Assembly (NCBI RefSeq): GCF_033118175.1 | Contig: NC_083694.1 | Coordinates: 37,471,608 to 37,535,607 of the forward strand | From: Dama dama | Lineage: Eukaryota > Chordata > Mammalia > Artiodactyla > Cervidae | Direction of reading: 5' to 3' | DNA: 64,000 nucleotides | In this document: positions 32,899 through 44,217 of the stretch, piece by piece | How the letters are laid out: the number at the start of each line of letters is the position of its first letter | Numbering within the stretch: the first letter of the stretch is position 1 | The notes under the pieces: model-generated | What the model was told of the DNA's origin: nothing | Databases searched by the model: none | The model's input: the letters and a program-made list of their open reading frames with translations, nothing else | Position numbers and translations under genes: made by a program

Positions 32899-33226
32899 TT
32901 TTTTTCCCATTTATTTTTTATTAGTTGGAGGCTAATTACTTTACAATATTGTAATGGTTTTTGTCATACATTGACATGAATCAGCCATGGATTTACATGT
33001 ATTCCCCATCCCGATCCCCCCTCCCACCTCCCTCTCTACTCGATTCCTCTGGGTCTTCCCATTGCACCAGGCCCGAGCACTTGTCTCATGCATCCAACCT
33101 GGGCTGGTGATCTGTTTCACCATAGATAATATGCATGTTTCGATGCTGTTCTCTCAAAACATCCCACCCTTGCCTTCTCCCCCAGAGTCTGAAAGTCTGT
33201 TCTGTACATCTGTGTCTCTTTTTCTG
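32899..33226 (-). mobile_element. 5'-truncated L1 (L1-BT type) 3' UTR fragment
   Basis: Poly-T, then 3' UTR of the TTTACAATATTGTAATGG subfamily as at 29.7 kb. Flanked by TTGTGGACCTTTTT (32885-32898) and TTGTGGAACTTTTT (33227-33240), 13 of 14. Confidence 0.93.
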
Positions 33227-33433
33227 TTGTGGAACTTTTTAAAAATTACACTTCTCTCTCCACTATCTGCAATTTTTATTCACCGAGTCTGGGATGATGT
33301 CTGAAAAGATTGAAAGATGTTTTCAAAGTGATTCTGATACTTTTCCATTTTGAGAACTACCAGTTTAGATTAATTTTTAGCCCTTGCATTCCCCATTTTA
33401 CCTCTTCCCAGTTTGCTGCTTAATATTTATTGA

Positions 33434-33625
33434 GGGGACTTCCTTGGTGACCCAGTGGCTAAGACTCTGCACTCCCAGTGCTTGGGGCCAGGTTTTGATT
33501 CCTGGCCAGGGAACTGGATTCTTCGAGCTAGGAGTTCACATGCTGCATCTAAAAAACCCCACGTGCTACAACTGGGACCTGGCACAGCCAAATAAATGAG
33601 TAAATAAATATCTTTAAAATATATG
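33434..33625 (+). mobile_element. CHR-type cetartiodactyl SINE
   Basis: GGGGACTTCCTTGGTGACCC, AGTGGCTAAGACTCTGCACT and GGTTTTGATTCCTGGCCAGG form a tRNA-derived head with a degraded B box, followed by ACCTGGCACAGCCAAATAAAT and an A-rich end. Confidence 0.85.
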
Positions 33626-33880
33626 TATGTATTGAGTAACTTTTCTTTGCCCTTGATTACTTCACATCTCCTTATTTCAAAATGAACACAAAGAATTTGG
33701 AGGCGATGTCTGGCAGTACCTAGACATCCAGTAGATCCTAGTCAGTTGGTTAGACTATAGCATAAAGTCCTGTAGAGGAGAGAGGTCCAAGGAGGAGAAA
33801 GTGGAGAAATTTGAGTATCCAGAGATCAAACTGGGAGGTGGATAGACTAGCTACCTGATGGGGATGTAGGAGTGGAGTCA

Positions 33881-34101
33881 GCATGTGTGTGCCTGCTCAG
33901 TCGTGTCCAACTCTTTGTGACCCCATTGACTGTAGCTTCTTAGGCTCCTCTGTCCAAGGAATTTTTCCGGGCAAAATTACTGGAGTGGGTTGCCATTTCC
34001 TCCTCCAGGGGATCTTCCTGACTCAGAGATCGAACCTGAGTCTCATTCATCTCCTGCATTGGCAGGTGGGTTCTTTACCACTGTGCCACCTGGGAAGCCC
34101 G
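33881..34101 (-). mobile_element. Bov-tA type SINE with target-site duplication
   Basis: The plus strand is the antisense order: GCTCAGTCGTGTCCAACTC, GACTGTAGCTTCTTAGGC, GAGATCGAACCTGAGTCTC and CACCTGGGAAGCC. Flanked by GGAGTGGAGTCA (33869-33880) and GGAGCTGAGTCA (34102-34113), 11 of 12. Confidence 0.93.
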
Positions 34102-34113
34102 GGAGCTGAGTCA

Positions 34114-35080
34114 AGGGCACTGCTGGAAGGCTGTGGAGAGCCAGTTGTTATCTAGCTCTTCCTGTTCACAGGAATGATGCAAAGGATTATGATTCTTAGG
34201 GCGGAGTGTCTTGATATTTTGCTTAGTTGAATCCTTGGCTTCAGAGAGGAGTTGATCATCTCACTCGGACCTGCTAGAATGGATTCAAACTATAAAAGGG
34301 ATTGACAATCTCCATTCAAATGGTTCCACAGAGCTTTAACTCTCATTGGAATGTTGAATTGCAATCTCTCTATTTTTATCGTGTAACTACATACAGCTGA
34401 GAACATCACTGTGAACCAGGAAGTAAGCATCCATCATTAGTGGAAAACTGCCCAAAGAAGTGAATTGTGAAGCACAGGACTCTTGAACACAAATATTTTG
34501 GTCCTATACCAGCACTCTTTTCTGCTTCTAACTTAAGCTTCTGACTTGAGTGTGCTGTCACCCATGGATTTGAAATTTTATGTCCTCTCAGTTTTTTGCT
34601 TTCCAACCTTGGAGGAATTTCCCCAGCGTCCCAGCACCCCTTGAGTTTCACTCCCCACTTGAGTCGTAGCTTTCCAGGAGTTCTGTTGCTTCCTCTTCTT
34701 TCTTCCCCATTTTTGCAAACACTGCAGCACAAGGACTCTTCCTCGCCTTTTATGAAACCACATAAAGTCATAACAAGCCAATGATAATTCTCCAGCAGCA
34801 ATATTAGACTTTTATTCTTTCTGTGTGTCTTGGGAAAGGGTGTATGGAATTTGTCTCAAATTTGATTTGTAATGGAGATATGTGATCACTGTTCATTTTT
34901 TTCATTTTTTGTCTTGGTACTGCAAAGGTAATTAGTTCCTGAACCTTAATGACACGTTTGAAGGATGAGGATGAAATGAAATGATTTTCAGAAATGGTAT
35001 TTCTCTCTTAATAACAAAATGAATTCTCTTCAGAGAAGAACAATTCACATGATTGTGAAACAGAATGTGATTTCTGTCTT
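34114..35080. other. Unassigned sequence
   Basis: A 131-codon minus-strand frame (34406-34801) is not recognised and has a second open frame over the same stretch; see rejected items. No repeat was seen. Confidence 0.4.
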
Positions 35081-35094
35081 AAAACTACTTGAAG

Positions 35095-35316
35095 TGAATT
35101 GAAGTGAAGTGACAGTTGCTCTGTTGTGTCTGACTCTTTGTGACCCCACAGACTGTAGCCTGCCAGATTCCTTTGTCCATGGAATTCTTCAGGCAAAAAT
35201 ACTGGAGTTGGGTTGCTATTTATCTTCTGAAGGGGAACTTCCTGACCCAGGGATCAAACCTGGGTCTCCTGCATTGCAGGCAGATTCTTTACCACCTGAG
35301 CTACCAAAGGACCCAT
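35095..35316 (-). mobile_element. Bov-tA type SINE with target-site duplication
   Basis: Antisense order: GTCTGACTCTTTGTGACCCC, GGATCAAACCTGGGTCTCC, TTACCACCTGAGCTACC. Flanked by AAAACTACTTGAAG (35081-35094) and AAAACTACCTGAAG (35317-35330), 13 of 14. Confidence 0.94.
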
Positions 35317-35604
35317 AAAACTACCTGAAGCACTAAAATTTCTACTAATCTGGAATAAGACAAAAGTTAATTCTGGTAGATTCACTGTGTATAAAAAAGG
35401 ATGCCTTCATCATAAGCAGCATTTTAAAGCAACAAATAGCATTAAGGGTTGTTTCAAATGTAAAACACACCCTCAAAGGACAAAGGAAAATAGAAATTTG
35501 CCGAAGTTTACCAGAATGTCCATATATACAAATTTACAGGTTCAATTTTCATGCCATTAGCTCTTGAGCCTAGTAGACAAACATATTTAGGTATCATTTT
35601 TCTT

Positions 35605-36780
35605 TTTCTTTTTAAGTTAATAGACTTTATTTTTCAGTATAATTAAAGAGGTTCACAGAAAAATGGAGAGTTGCCATACTGCTCCTTCTCACATGCTCTC
35701 ACATGCAGAATTTCCCTTGTTCTTCACATCTTGCATTGCTGTGGTGGATTTGCTGCAACTGGTAAACCCATATTGATAAATCACTATTAATTAAAGTCAA
35801 TAGTTCACATTAGGGTTCCCTATTTGTGTTGTCCAGTTCTATGGCTTTTGACAAATGCATAATATCCTATATCCACCTAATGGTACTGTATTGAATAGTT
35901 CTATCATCTTAAAATTTCCCTGTGTTCTGCCTAGTCATCCCTCCTTCCTTCTCCCTGAATTCTAGCAGCTTGGAATTTAGGGAGAATGGACAACACAGTA
36001 GAGACTGTTTTTACTGTCTCTATAAATTTGCATTTTTCTCAAATGTCATGTAGTTGGAGTGATATAGTATGTAGTCTTTTCAGACTGGCTTCTTTCACTT
36101 AGCAGTATGCACTTAAGATCTTTCCATGACTTGGTAGCTCGTTTCTGTTTATTTTATGAATGTACTATACTTTAATGTCTTCACTTATTGATGGACATCT
36201 TGGCTGTTTCTAATATTTGGCACTTATAAGTAAAACTACTATAAATGTTCATGTATGGGTTTTTGGGTGGACATAAGTTTTCAACTCATTTGAATAAATA
36301 CCAAGGGGTACAATTTCTGGATTGTATGGTAAGACTGTTTAGTTTTGTAGGAAATTGCCAAGCTGTATTCCCTTCAGCAATGAATGAGAGTTCTTGTTGC
36401 TCCACATCCTAATTGACATTTGATGTTGGATTTGGATTTTCACCATTCTAATTATTGTGTAGTGGTACCTCACTGTTGCCTTGATTTGCAATTTTCTAAT
36501 GACATGTGATGCTGAACATATTTCCATATACTTATTTGCCATCCATATATCTCCTTTAGTAAAAATGTTAGTTCAGAGCTTCTGCCCACCTTTAAATGGA
36601 ATCCCAAAGTGTTTATTAATTAATTAATCAAAAAGTTTATTTTCTTATTGTTGAGTTTTAAGAGTTCTTTATAAATTATGGATATAATTCCTTTGCCAGA
36701 TACTTGTTTTGAAAACATTTTCTTCCCATCTGTGGCTTGTCTATGCAATTTCTTAAGGGATTGTCTTTTTAAAACTAGGT
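35605..36780 (-). mobile_element. Old L1 (L1M type), 3' half
   Basis: Plus strand gives the antisense L1M 3' end and ORF2 tail: CAGTTCTATGGCTTTTGAC, CTTCTTTCACTTAGCAG, GATGGACATCTTGGCTG, GTGGTACCTCACTGTTGCC. The frame is broken throughout. Confidence 0.78.
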
Positions 36781-38790
36781 GTGTTATACAAATAAGCAGT
36801 TTTCTTGGTTTTCTGGGAGTGTCCAGTTAAAATGTTATGAAAGAGGAAGACAGGGAGATTTTATTTTAGTAAGAAAAGTTCTTTTAACTATGATATCTTA
36901 AAATGAATTATCACAGGGACTCAGAGGAACATGTAAATGTCAAAATTCATAAAATACAGTGGACATTGTAGGGGTAATTGGTGTCCTTTAAGAAGTAAAC
37001 CCATACTAGTGGGACATGTATGTTCTCGCACAGGCCTAGTGCTCATCACTTTTTATCCTGAAACTTCTGCCTTGCACTCACTCTATTCTTTTAATTTCCT
37101 TCTCTCTTGACTTATTGATCACCCACCATTTACATCTCATTCTGAACCCCTCATGTTTCTTGTCCAGTGCATGGTATTGAATCAAGAGCTTGGCTTTCTT
37201 AGCAGATAGGTTGAGCTCAGCTCTCTGCTCTGTAAATCACAAGCTATGTGACTTTAGGGAAGTTGTTATCTTCTTATAGCCTGTTTCCTTATGTGCCTGC
37301 CACACAGTTAGTTGAGAAGATTAACTACTATGTGTAAAACATTTAGCATTGTGCCTGGCTCTGGTGTTCATTAATGTGTGTCTTCTAATGTGTGTCTTCC
37401 CCCCCATCCTTTTTACTTTTGCTGTATGTTCTCCCTACCTTTATAGCCTATAACTCTGACTTCCAGTTTTCCTTGTTTGAGGCTGAATATTTCTCCAAAT
37501 AACATTGAAGGTGATAACTCCTTTCCTTCCTCCCAAGCAATTCCTCTCTTTTAAGTGTCCTGTGGTCAGCCCCACGTGGTCTGTTCTGGTCTCTTGGTAA
37601 AGCCTCCAAACAGACACAGTTAACTGGGTCTTGGACCTGCAGCTTCCCTTTCTCCTTTAGCTGTTGCTATTTTTACCCTTTTTAGAGGTACTGAATTCAT
37701 TTATACTGACAAGTGTTTAGTGATGAACTACTATGTACTTAGCATTGTGATGTAGTTGAGGAGCTCACAAAAAGGAAGATAATGTCTGCCATTCAGATTG
37801 AAGATCTACTTGGAGAGACAAGATATAATGGTAAAACAGACCCCAGTATTAGACAGGGTGTGTCTAAAGGTTAGGTACAGTCACATGTGAGCTGGTGCTT
37901 TTGTAGTATTCACTGGTATGTCATCCAAGTGACCACTATCCAGGTTTGGGCCCCAGACTTGACCAAGAGAGATACCTGTTGGCTAAAGGAATTCAGAGAA
38001 ATGAACACAGGCTTGATAGTGAGGGACAATGAAGAGAGGAGATTTATAGCATGATTGGAGTCAGTAGCTGGGGATCATTGGAGACTATAGAAACCAGCTG
38101 CTCTGAGGAGTGGGAAGGAATCTATTAGACGTAGGTTCGTAGAATAGGAGAATCTTCACTTTTTCCTTTCTCCCACTTTGTTCCTACCAATTTACTGTTA
38201 GTTTTATGGCTATGGACAAACATTTAGTGAGAACCAAAATTTGCAAGACTTCCATTATGAAATAAAATTACTAAATTTAATGTCAGATTTTGCCTTTAAA
38301 AAAAAATTCAAGGCTTATTTTTTTGAAAAATACCCAACCTGGGTGCAAAGACTACTTTAGAAATCTTACAGAATGAAAAAAAAGTAAATGCACAAGACAA
38401 ATGAGACATTGGGGGGAAAAAAATTGTGGGGGATACTAGATGAATCCAGGAGTGAACTTAGAATGTAACATTTATGCTACAAAGTTCACTATGTTTGTTG
38501 GAGTTGGGCCTGTCTAGGAGCAAACCAGAAAAGTGAACATGATTGTTTACAAAATTTTTAGGATTCCCTAGGTAACAGTCAGTCTGTGGTAGGAAAGTAA
38601 GAGGAAAGTAACCATTCCTGATACTAGGCCATGGAAAGTTTTTTCCCTCAGGGTCTTCACATACAGATTTAGAATTTAAAAATTTGACTTCAACTTTTGT
38701 AAGAATTTCATTGTACGAGGGAAGGAGGAAAATGTTTACTAATCAGAAACCATCATCTTTGATTTCTTTACATCACAGTTATACGGTTTT
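36781..38790. other. Mostly unassigned sequence with MIR
   Basis: A MIR lies at 37180-37370, and a weak L2-like patch near 37730-37850. No gene was seen. Confidence 0.4.
37180..37370 (+). repeat. MIR element
   Basis: CTATGTGACTTTAGGGAAG, TATAGCCTGTTTCCTTATGT, AGTTGAGAAGATTAACTAC and CATTGTGCCTGGCTC follow MIR order. Confidence 0.75.
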
Positions 38791-38799
38791 TTGGTGCTC

Positions 38800-38900
38800 T
38801 GTGACAACCATACTTAAGGCTGATTAACATTGTTGTATGGCAAAAATCAACACAACATTATAAAGCAACTATCTTCCAATTAAAAAAAATTAAAGGGTGA
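38800..38900 (+). mobile_element. Old L1 3' end fragment
   Basis: CATTGTTGTATGGCAAAAATC, AACACAACATTATAAAGCAAC and TATCTTCCAATTAAAA match an L1 3' UTR terminus. Confidence 0.6.
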
Positions 38901-39104
38901 GTTAAAAAAAAACTTTGCTTTTATACAAAAAAATTTATAGGGTTTCTTTTCTACTTGAATATACCCAAGACCTCTCCAAAATTTCCTCATGATCAACAAG
39001 GGAATAGGGAGGGGTCCTCATGATATTAAGAAAGGAAAGATGAGACATCTTGACATTCAATCCCCCGTATCATCCCCTCTCCCTTACCTTCTGCTGTGGA
39101 CAAT

Positions 39105-39288
39105 TCCTAGTAAAGAATCCGCCTGCAATGCGGGAGAGCTGGGTTCGATCCCTGGGTTGGGAAGATCCCCTGGAGGAGGGAACGCTGCCCACTCCAGTCT
39201 TCTGGCCTGGAGAATTCCATGGACTGTATAGTCCATGGGGTCACAAAGAGTGGGACACAATTGAGTGACTTTCACTTCACTTCATGGA
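39105..39288 (+). mobile_element. Bov-tA type SINE, 5'-truncated
   Basis: Starts within the tRNA head (TAGTAAAGAATCCGCCTGC), keeps the B box GGTTCGATCCC, and ends GACTTTCACTTCACTTCATG. GGACAATT and GGATAATT at the edges may be a diverged duplication. Confidence 0.92.
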
Positions 39289-39289
39289 T

Positions 39290-39635
39290 AATTATTTTCC
39301 CCTTAAAATTTGTATGTTGAAGTCCTAATACCCAGCACCTAAGAATGTGACTGCATTTGGAAATAAGGCCTTTAAGAAAGTGACTAAGTTAAAATGATTT
39401 CATTGGGGTGGGCCCCAATCTAGTGGGGCTGATGTCCTAATAAGAGGAGATTAGAACACACACAGAGAACGGCCCATCCCTGGTATGCACAGAGAGGCAA
39501 CCATGTGAGGACACAGCAGGAAGGCAGCCAAACCTGCCAAAACCTTGACCTTGGACTCTGAGCCTCTACAACTCTGAAGAAACAAATTTCTGTTGTGAAA
39601 TCCATCCAGTATGTGATACCCTTTTATGGCATGCG
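39290..39635 (+). repeat. MLT1-type LTR remnant (ERVL-MaLR)
   Basis: Phrases in order: AAATTTGTATGTTGAAGTCC, AAGTTAAAATGATTTCATTG, GGGTGGGCCCCAATCTAGTG, GAGGCAACCATGTGAGGACA and CTTGACCTTGGACTCTGAG. It continues after the SINE at 39636-39850 for a few bases (CCTAATAAATGACAT). A solitary, decayed LTR with no internal genes. Confidence 0.82.
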
Positions 39636-39850
39636 TGTGTAGTCACATCAGTCGTGTCCAACTTTTTGCAGTTTCATGAAACATAACCCATCAGGCTCCT
39701 CTGTCCATGGAATTCTCCAGGCTAGAATACTGGGGTGGGTAGCCTTTCCCTTCTGCAGAGGATCTTTCTGACCCAGGGATCAAACCAGTTTCTCTAGTGT
39801 CTCCTGCATTGGCAGGCAGGTTCTTTACCACTAGCGCCACCTGGGAAGCC
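39636..39850 (-). mobile_element. Bov-tA type SINE in MLT1 end
   Basis: Antisense order: CATCAGTCGTGTCCAAC, CAGGCTCCTCTGTCCATGG, CACTAGCGCCACCTGGGAAG. It interrupts the end of the MLT1 LTR. Confidence 0.9.
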
Positions 39851-39865
39851 CTAATAAATGACATA

Positions 39866-40400
39866 CCTTCTAATTGGTCTTATATGCCACTGCAAGATTC
39901 CCTTGGCTTAAATTTACTTTGATCATGTCAGTATTCTTTTGAAAAACTGAAAGTTTAAACTTCCTATTCTCATATTCATGAGTTTCAAAAATCTGACCCC
40001 AATCTGCCTTTCCCCACTTAATCCACACTACACAAACCTCCTCTAGTAAAACAGCTCCATATCATCTCCCATGTGTGTTTTGTATTTTATGCATTTGTAT
40101 CTTTCCTCATTCTATGTGGAATATTGAAATTTCCATCCTTTGAGATCTTACCCGTCCCTCAGTAGCCATCATCTCAACTTCCCACTCACCTACAAAGCCT
40201 TTGATTATCTTAACTATTAAAAGCATTTTTTCCTCTTCTGAGTTCTTACAACATTTTGTCATTATTTATTCACTAGTCTTATTCCTCCTGTTTGAGGGTA
40301 AGATCCTGAAAAGTGCAAGTCGCATTTTTATGCTTATATGTAAAGTTCCTAGCAAAACAACTTTCAAAGAGAAGGTGATTCATTCATTTATTCATCCATA
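39866..40400. other. Unassigned sequence
   Basis: No gene or repeat recognised, apart from a CATT/ATCCATACATT-type short repetition at 40395-40445. Confidence 0.4.
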
Positions 40401-40439
40401 CATTGGATGAATGTACATTATCCATACATTATCCATCCA

Positions 40440-41110
40440 TATACCCATACATTAGCCATGTGTTATATTAGTCTGTAGAGGATACAACAGAGAACAAAAC
40501 AAATGTGGTCTTTGCCCCAGGGGACTTGTGTCCCATTGGAGGTACAGATAAATGAGTGATCAAGTAGGTTAGAGGTTGTTATTAGTATCTCGATAGAGAG
40601 TAATGTCATGACTTATTTCAGATAGTGTGCTTTGGGAGGGCCTGCTAAGGAGATGCCATTGAAGCTAAGACATGTAGAGAATAAACCAGCCCCAAGAAGC
40701 AGGTTAAGCAAGGAATGAATTTGTGCTCCAACTAACATGCTTTGAGCACAGTGAACAAGAGGGAGCGTGGCTGGAGGTGAGGGTAGAGAGGAGGAGACCA
40801 CTAGGTCCTGCAAAGCCTTGGGAATGGGCTTTGGGTTTTCTTAGGAAGCCTCCAAAGAATTTTAAGCAGGGAGGTGTCATGGCATGCTTTAAAAATCTCT
40901 CTGCTATGCAGAGAATGAATTGTAAGAATGAAAATGTGGAGACACATTAGGAGACTATTGTGGTATCCAGGTTAGAAGTGGTGGGTTGCAAATGAGGGTG
41001 GCAGTGGAGAAAGAAGTGGATGAGGTGTAGCATTTTGGAGGTGGCCTTACAGATGGATAGGATGTGGGGAAACCAAAGAAGAAGGATTACTCCAAGATTT
41101 CCGTTTCTAT
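40440..41110 (-). repeat. Ancient repeat, probably L2 (antisense)
   Basis: Plus strand: GGATACAACAGAGAACAAAAC, AAGCAGGGAGGTGTCATGGC, AAAATCTCTCTGCTATGCAG, GGAGACTATTGTGGTATCC and ATTACTCCAAGATTTC. The order fits a widespread mammalian repeat that I take for L2; the family is from memory. Confidence 0.55.
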
Positions 41111-41216
41111 TAACAATGTTTTTCCTTATTTAATTGTAAAATAGGACCTAATCATTAAAAATAGTCTTACACAATATACACATACACACACTATAGGAAA
41201 ATAAAACCTCCCAACT

Positions 41217-41228
41217 TTGTTAAATTCT
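41217..41228 (+). repeat. Target-site duplication of dimeric SINE, left
   Basis: TTGTTAAATTCT, repeated exactly at 41531-41542. The pair encloses two SINE units. Confidence 0.9.
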
Positions 41229-41530
41229 GCTTCCCAAATAGCTCAGTTGGTAAAGAATCCGCCTGCAATGCAGGAGACCCTGGTTCGATTCCTGGGTCGG
41301 GAAGATCCAGTGGAGAAGGCATAGGCTATCTACCCCAGTATTCTTGGGCTTCACTTGTGTCTCAGCTGCTAAAGAATCTGCCTACAATGCGGGAGGCCTG
41401 GATTCAATCCCTGGTTTGGGAAAATCGCTTGGAGAAGAGAAAGGCTACCCAGTCCAGTAATCTAGCCTGGAGAATTTCATGGACTATCCATGGAGTTGCA
41501 AAGACTCAGACACAACTGAGCGACTTTCAC
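41229..41530 (+). mobile_element. Dimeric Bov-tA SINE
   Basis: Two head-to-tail units between one exact 12-bp duplication: 41229-41345 (tRNA head with GGTTCGATTCC and the first half of BovA, ending CCAGTATTCTTG) and 41346-41530 (complete unit ending GACACAACTGAGCGACTTTCAC). The first lacks its BovA 3' half. Confidence 0.9.
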
Positions 41531-41546
41531 TTGTTAAATTCTACTT

Positions 41547-42079
41547 GTCAAGGACAATGTCTTTAATAGTTGCATATATGTTTAACATACATATATATAC
41601 ACACACACATATTTTTAATGCTTGTGGGTATATGTGTGTAGTATAAAAGGAAAAGAATGTCATTCAAAGCAAAAACCAGCTACAGCCACCTCTAAACTCC
41701 CTAGCATAGCAGAAGTCTATCTTAGGTAAACAGTGTCTTACTTAGAAAAATTACCTTGGAGGCCTTTTTGGTGAGTGTCTTGGGGAGAGAGGGGAAAACA
41801 AAGGGAAAGGTGAATTACTCTGAAAAACCAAGTGAGGGGATAGCCTGATCTGTGGGTGGCCTGGGAGAGAGGTTCTGAAAGTGAAAGATGGAGGGAGGGG
41901 GGACACAGATAGAGGGGCTATCCAGTAGGGGGCTGAGGAAATCCTTGGTATGTGGTGGATGTGATCAAGGAACTTTAGAACAGGAGTGACGCTTTTATTT
42001 CTACGTGGTTCCCAGCTTTGCTGGACTCCCTCCTAAATTTTCATTAAACTTCTGTTACATATGACAGTTTCTAGTGGTG
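41547..42079. other. Unassigned sequence with small microsatellite
   Basis: A short TA/CA microsatellite lies at 41584-41613. No gene or repeat otherwise. Confidence 0.4.
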
Positions 42080-42090
42080 ATTTAGCTTAA

Positions 42091-43111
42091 GTTCAGTTGT
42101 TCAGTCGTGTCTGGCTCTTTGAGACCCCATGAATCACAGCACACCAGGCCTCCCTGTCCATCACCAGCTCCCGGAGTTTACCCAAACCCATGTCCATCGA
42201 GTTGGTGATGCCATCCAGCCATCTCATCCTCTGCTGTCCCCTTCTCCTCCTGCCCCAAATCCTTCCCAGCATCAGGGTCTTTTCCAATGAGTCAACTCTT
42301 CGCATGAGGTGGCCAAAGTACTTGAGTTTCAGCTTCAACATCAGTCCTTCAAATGAACACCCAGGACTGATCTCCTTTAGGATGGACTGGTTGGATCTCC
42401 TTGCAGTCCAAGGGACTCTCAGGAGTCTTCTCCAAAACCACAGTTCAAAAGCATCAATTCTTCAGCACTCAGCTTTCTTCATCGTCCAACTCTCACAACC
42501 GTACATGACTACTGGAAAAACCATAGCCTTGACTAGATGGAACTTTGTTGGCAAAGTAATGTCTCTGCTTTTTAATATGCTATCTAGGTTGGTCATAACT
42601 TTCCTTCCAAGGAGTAAGCATCTTTTAATTTCATGGCTACAATCATCATCTGCAGTGATTTTGGAGCCAAAAAAATAAAGTCTGACACTGTTTCCACTGT
42701 TTCCCCATCTATTTGCCATGAAGTGATGGGACCAGATGCCATGATCTTAGTTTTCTGAATGTTGAGCTTTAAGACAACTTTCTCACTTTCCTCCTTCACT
42801 TTCATCAAGAGGCTTTTTAGTCCTCTTCACTTTCTGCCATAAGGGTGGTGTCGTCTGCATATCTGAGGTTATTGATATTTTTCCTGGCAATGTTGATTCC
42901 AGCTTGTGCTTCATCCAGCCCAGCCTTTCTCATGACGTATTCTGCATATAAGTTAAATAAGCAGGGTGACAATATACAGCCTTGACGTACTCCTTTTCCT
43001 ATTTGGAACCAGTGTGTTGTTTCATGTCCAGTTCTAACTGTTGTTTCCTGACCTACATACAGGTTTCTCAAGAGGCAGGTCAGATGGTCTGGTATTCCCC
43101 TCTCTTTAAGA
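42091..43111 (-). mobile_element. BovB (RTE) LINE, 5'-truncated
   Basis: About 1.0 kb of the 3.2 kb element, flanked by the exact 11-bp ATTTAGCTTAA at 42080-42090 and 43112-43122. The plus strand carries the antisense 3' end (TTCAGTCGTGTCTGGCTC) and the antisense of the reverse transcriptase and C-terminal region of ORF2. In reptiles and ruminants BovB is known to have moved between species; here it is simply an old insertion. Confidence 0.95.
42093..43071 (-). pseudogene. BovB ORF2 fragment (reverse transcriptase), frameshifted
   Basis: Segments in order: 43071-42817 with GVRQGCILSPCLFNLYAEYV and the catalytic YADD at 42850-42861; 42808-42593 (LNIQKTKIMASG); 42719-42462 (DCSHEIKRCLLLGRK); 42341-42093 (YFGHLMRR, MRWLDGITNS). 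The frame changes between segments and the N-terminal endonuclease is missing, so it is dead. The palm motif itself is intact. Confidence 0.9.
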
Positions 43112-43122
43112 ATTTAGCTTAA

Positions 43123-44119
43123 TAGGAAGTTGGTACTTAGCATGAGCAAGGCAGTCTTGGCAGTCTTGTGACTGATTGCCACAGGTAGTGAGAGTCAGGT
43201 AGTTGAGAGTAAGGAGAGTCAGGCTGCAGAGTAGACAGGAAATAGATATTATTTATCTCTGTTCTATGGATGAAAAATTCCCTCAGTTTGAAACTTAGGT
43301 ACTTGTGCCATTTTATTTGAGTAGTTAAAAAATATTTTATCCCTAAGGGTGGGCAGCAGAATCTGATTGTGTATGTGTGTGTGTGTGTAACATATGAACT
43401 GTGTTCAGCATAGATCCAGGTATCTGGCTATAGTTCTTCCATTATTTAAAATGCATCAGCATCCCTGGCAAGGTATGACAAAACCAGTAACAGGCAAGAA
43501 ATCTTTGCATTTTCAGGGTCTTGGATGGCCCCATAAGTAAGAGTTGGCAGCATTGTTAGGTGACTTTTAAATTTGGGTTTTTTAACTATAGGTTGAAGTT
43601 TTTCAACTTCAGCATTAATTATTCTGTATTTGAAAGGTCACTAGAAACCAAGAGTTTTTTTTTTTTTTTTAAATAGTGTTGAAACTGGAAAAAAAAAGTT
43701 TAATCAATTTCCATTCAAACCAAGCTCCCTTCTTGCATTTTTTCCCTTTGGGGAGGTTATGGGGTAGATAGAGGTTGTGGGGAACAGGGCGATTATTGTT
43801 TTTGTGAAACTTTTTGGTTGACTCTGACCTTTATGTTATAATAGAAGGTAGGGTGTTCTGTATTAAATGGAAGAAACCTGTGGTGAGGGAGCAGAGAAAC
43901 TGTAATAGGGGAAGCTTAGATATGACCTAACAGAGAGCCCATATTGTCTAAGGAGAATCATTTAGTAGCAGTAGATAAGTTCTAAGTAGGACAATAGAGT
44001 GACCTGTAGCTGAATTCCAAAGATCAGTAGTCCAAGGACATTTCATAGGCTTGAGAAATCTGTCTTTCCATTATTGATCAATACCACCCTCTTTCCCGCT
44101 AGCTATATTCAGAGCTCTC
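43123..44119. other. Unassigned sequence
   Basis: No gene or clear repeat. A short TG run lies at 43372-43388, and a T15-type run near 43656-43670. Confidence 0.4.
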
Positions 44120-44217
44120 ATTTTTTTTAATTTTTATTTTTTTAATTAGTTTCTTTTAATTGGAGGCTAAGTACTTTACAATATTGTGGTGGTTTTTGCC
44201 ATGCATTCACATGAATC
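44120..44217 (-). mobile_element. L1 (L1-BT type) 3' terminal fragment
   Basis: T-rich stretch, then AATTGGAGGCTAAGTACTTTAC, TGGTGGTTTTTGCCATGCATTC and ACATGAATCAG: only about the last 60-90 bases of the element before truncation. Confidence 0.8.

Noticed and set aside
34406..34801. 131-codon minus-strand frame
   Set aside because: Overlaps a second open frame in another phase (34578-34781) and one on the opposite strand; no recognised domain or splice context.
40395..40445. Repeated CATTCATT/CATACATT units resembling a short direct-repeat array
   Set aside because: Irregular low-complexity repetition without spacers; not a CRISPR array.
42850..42861. BovB YADD as evidence of an active element
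   Set aside because: The copy lacks its endonuclease and is frameshifted several times.
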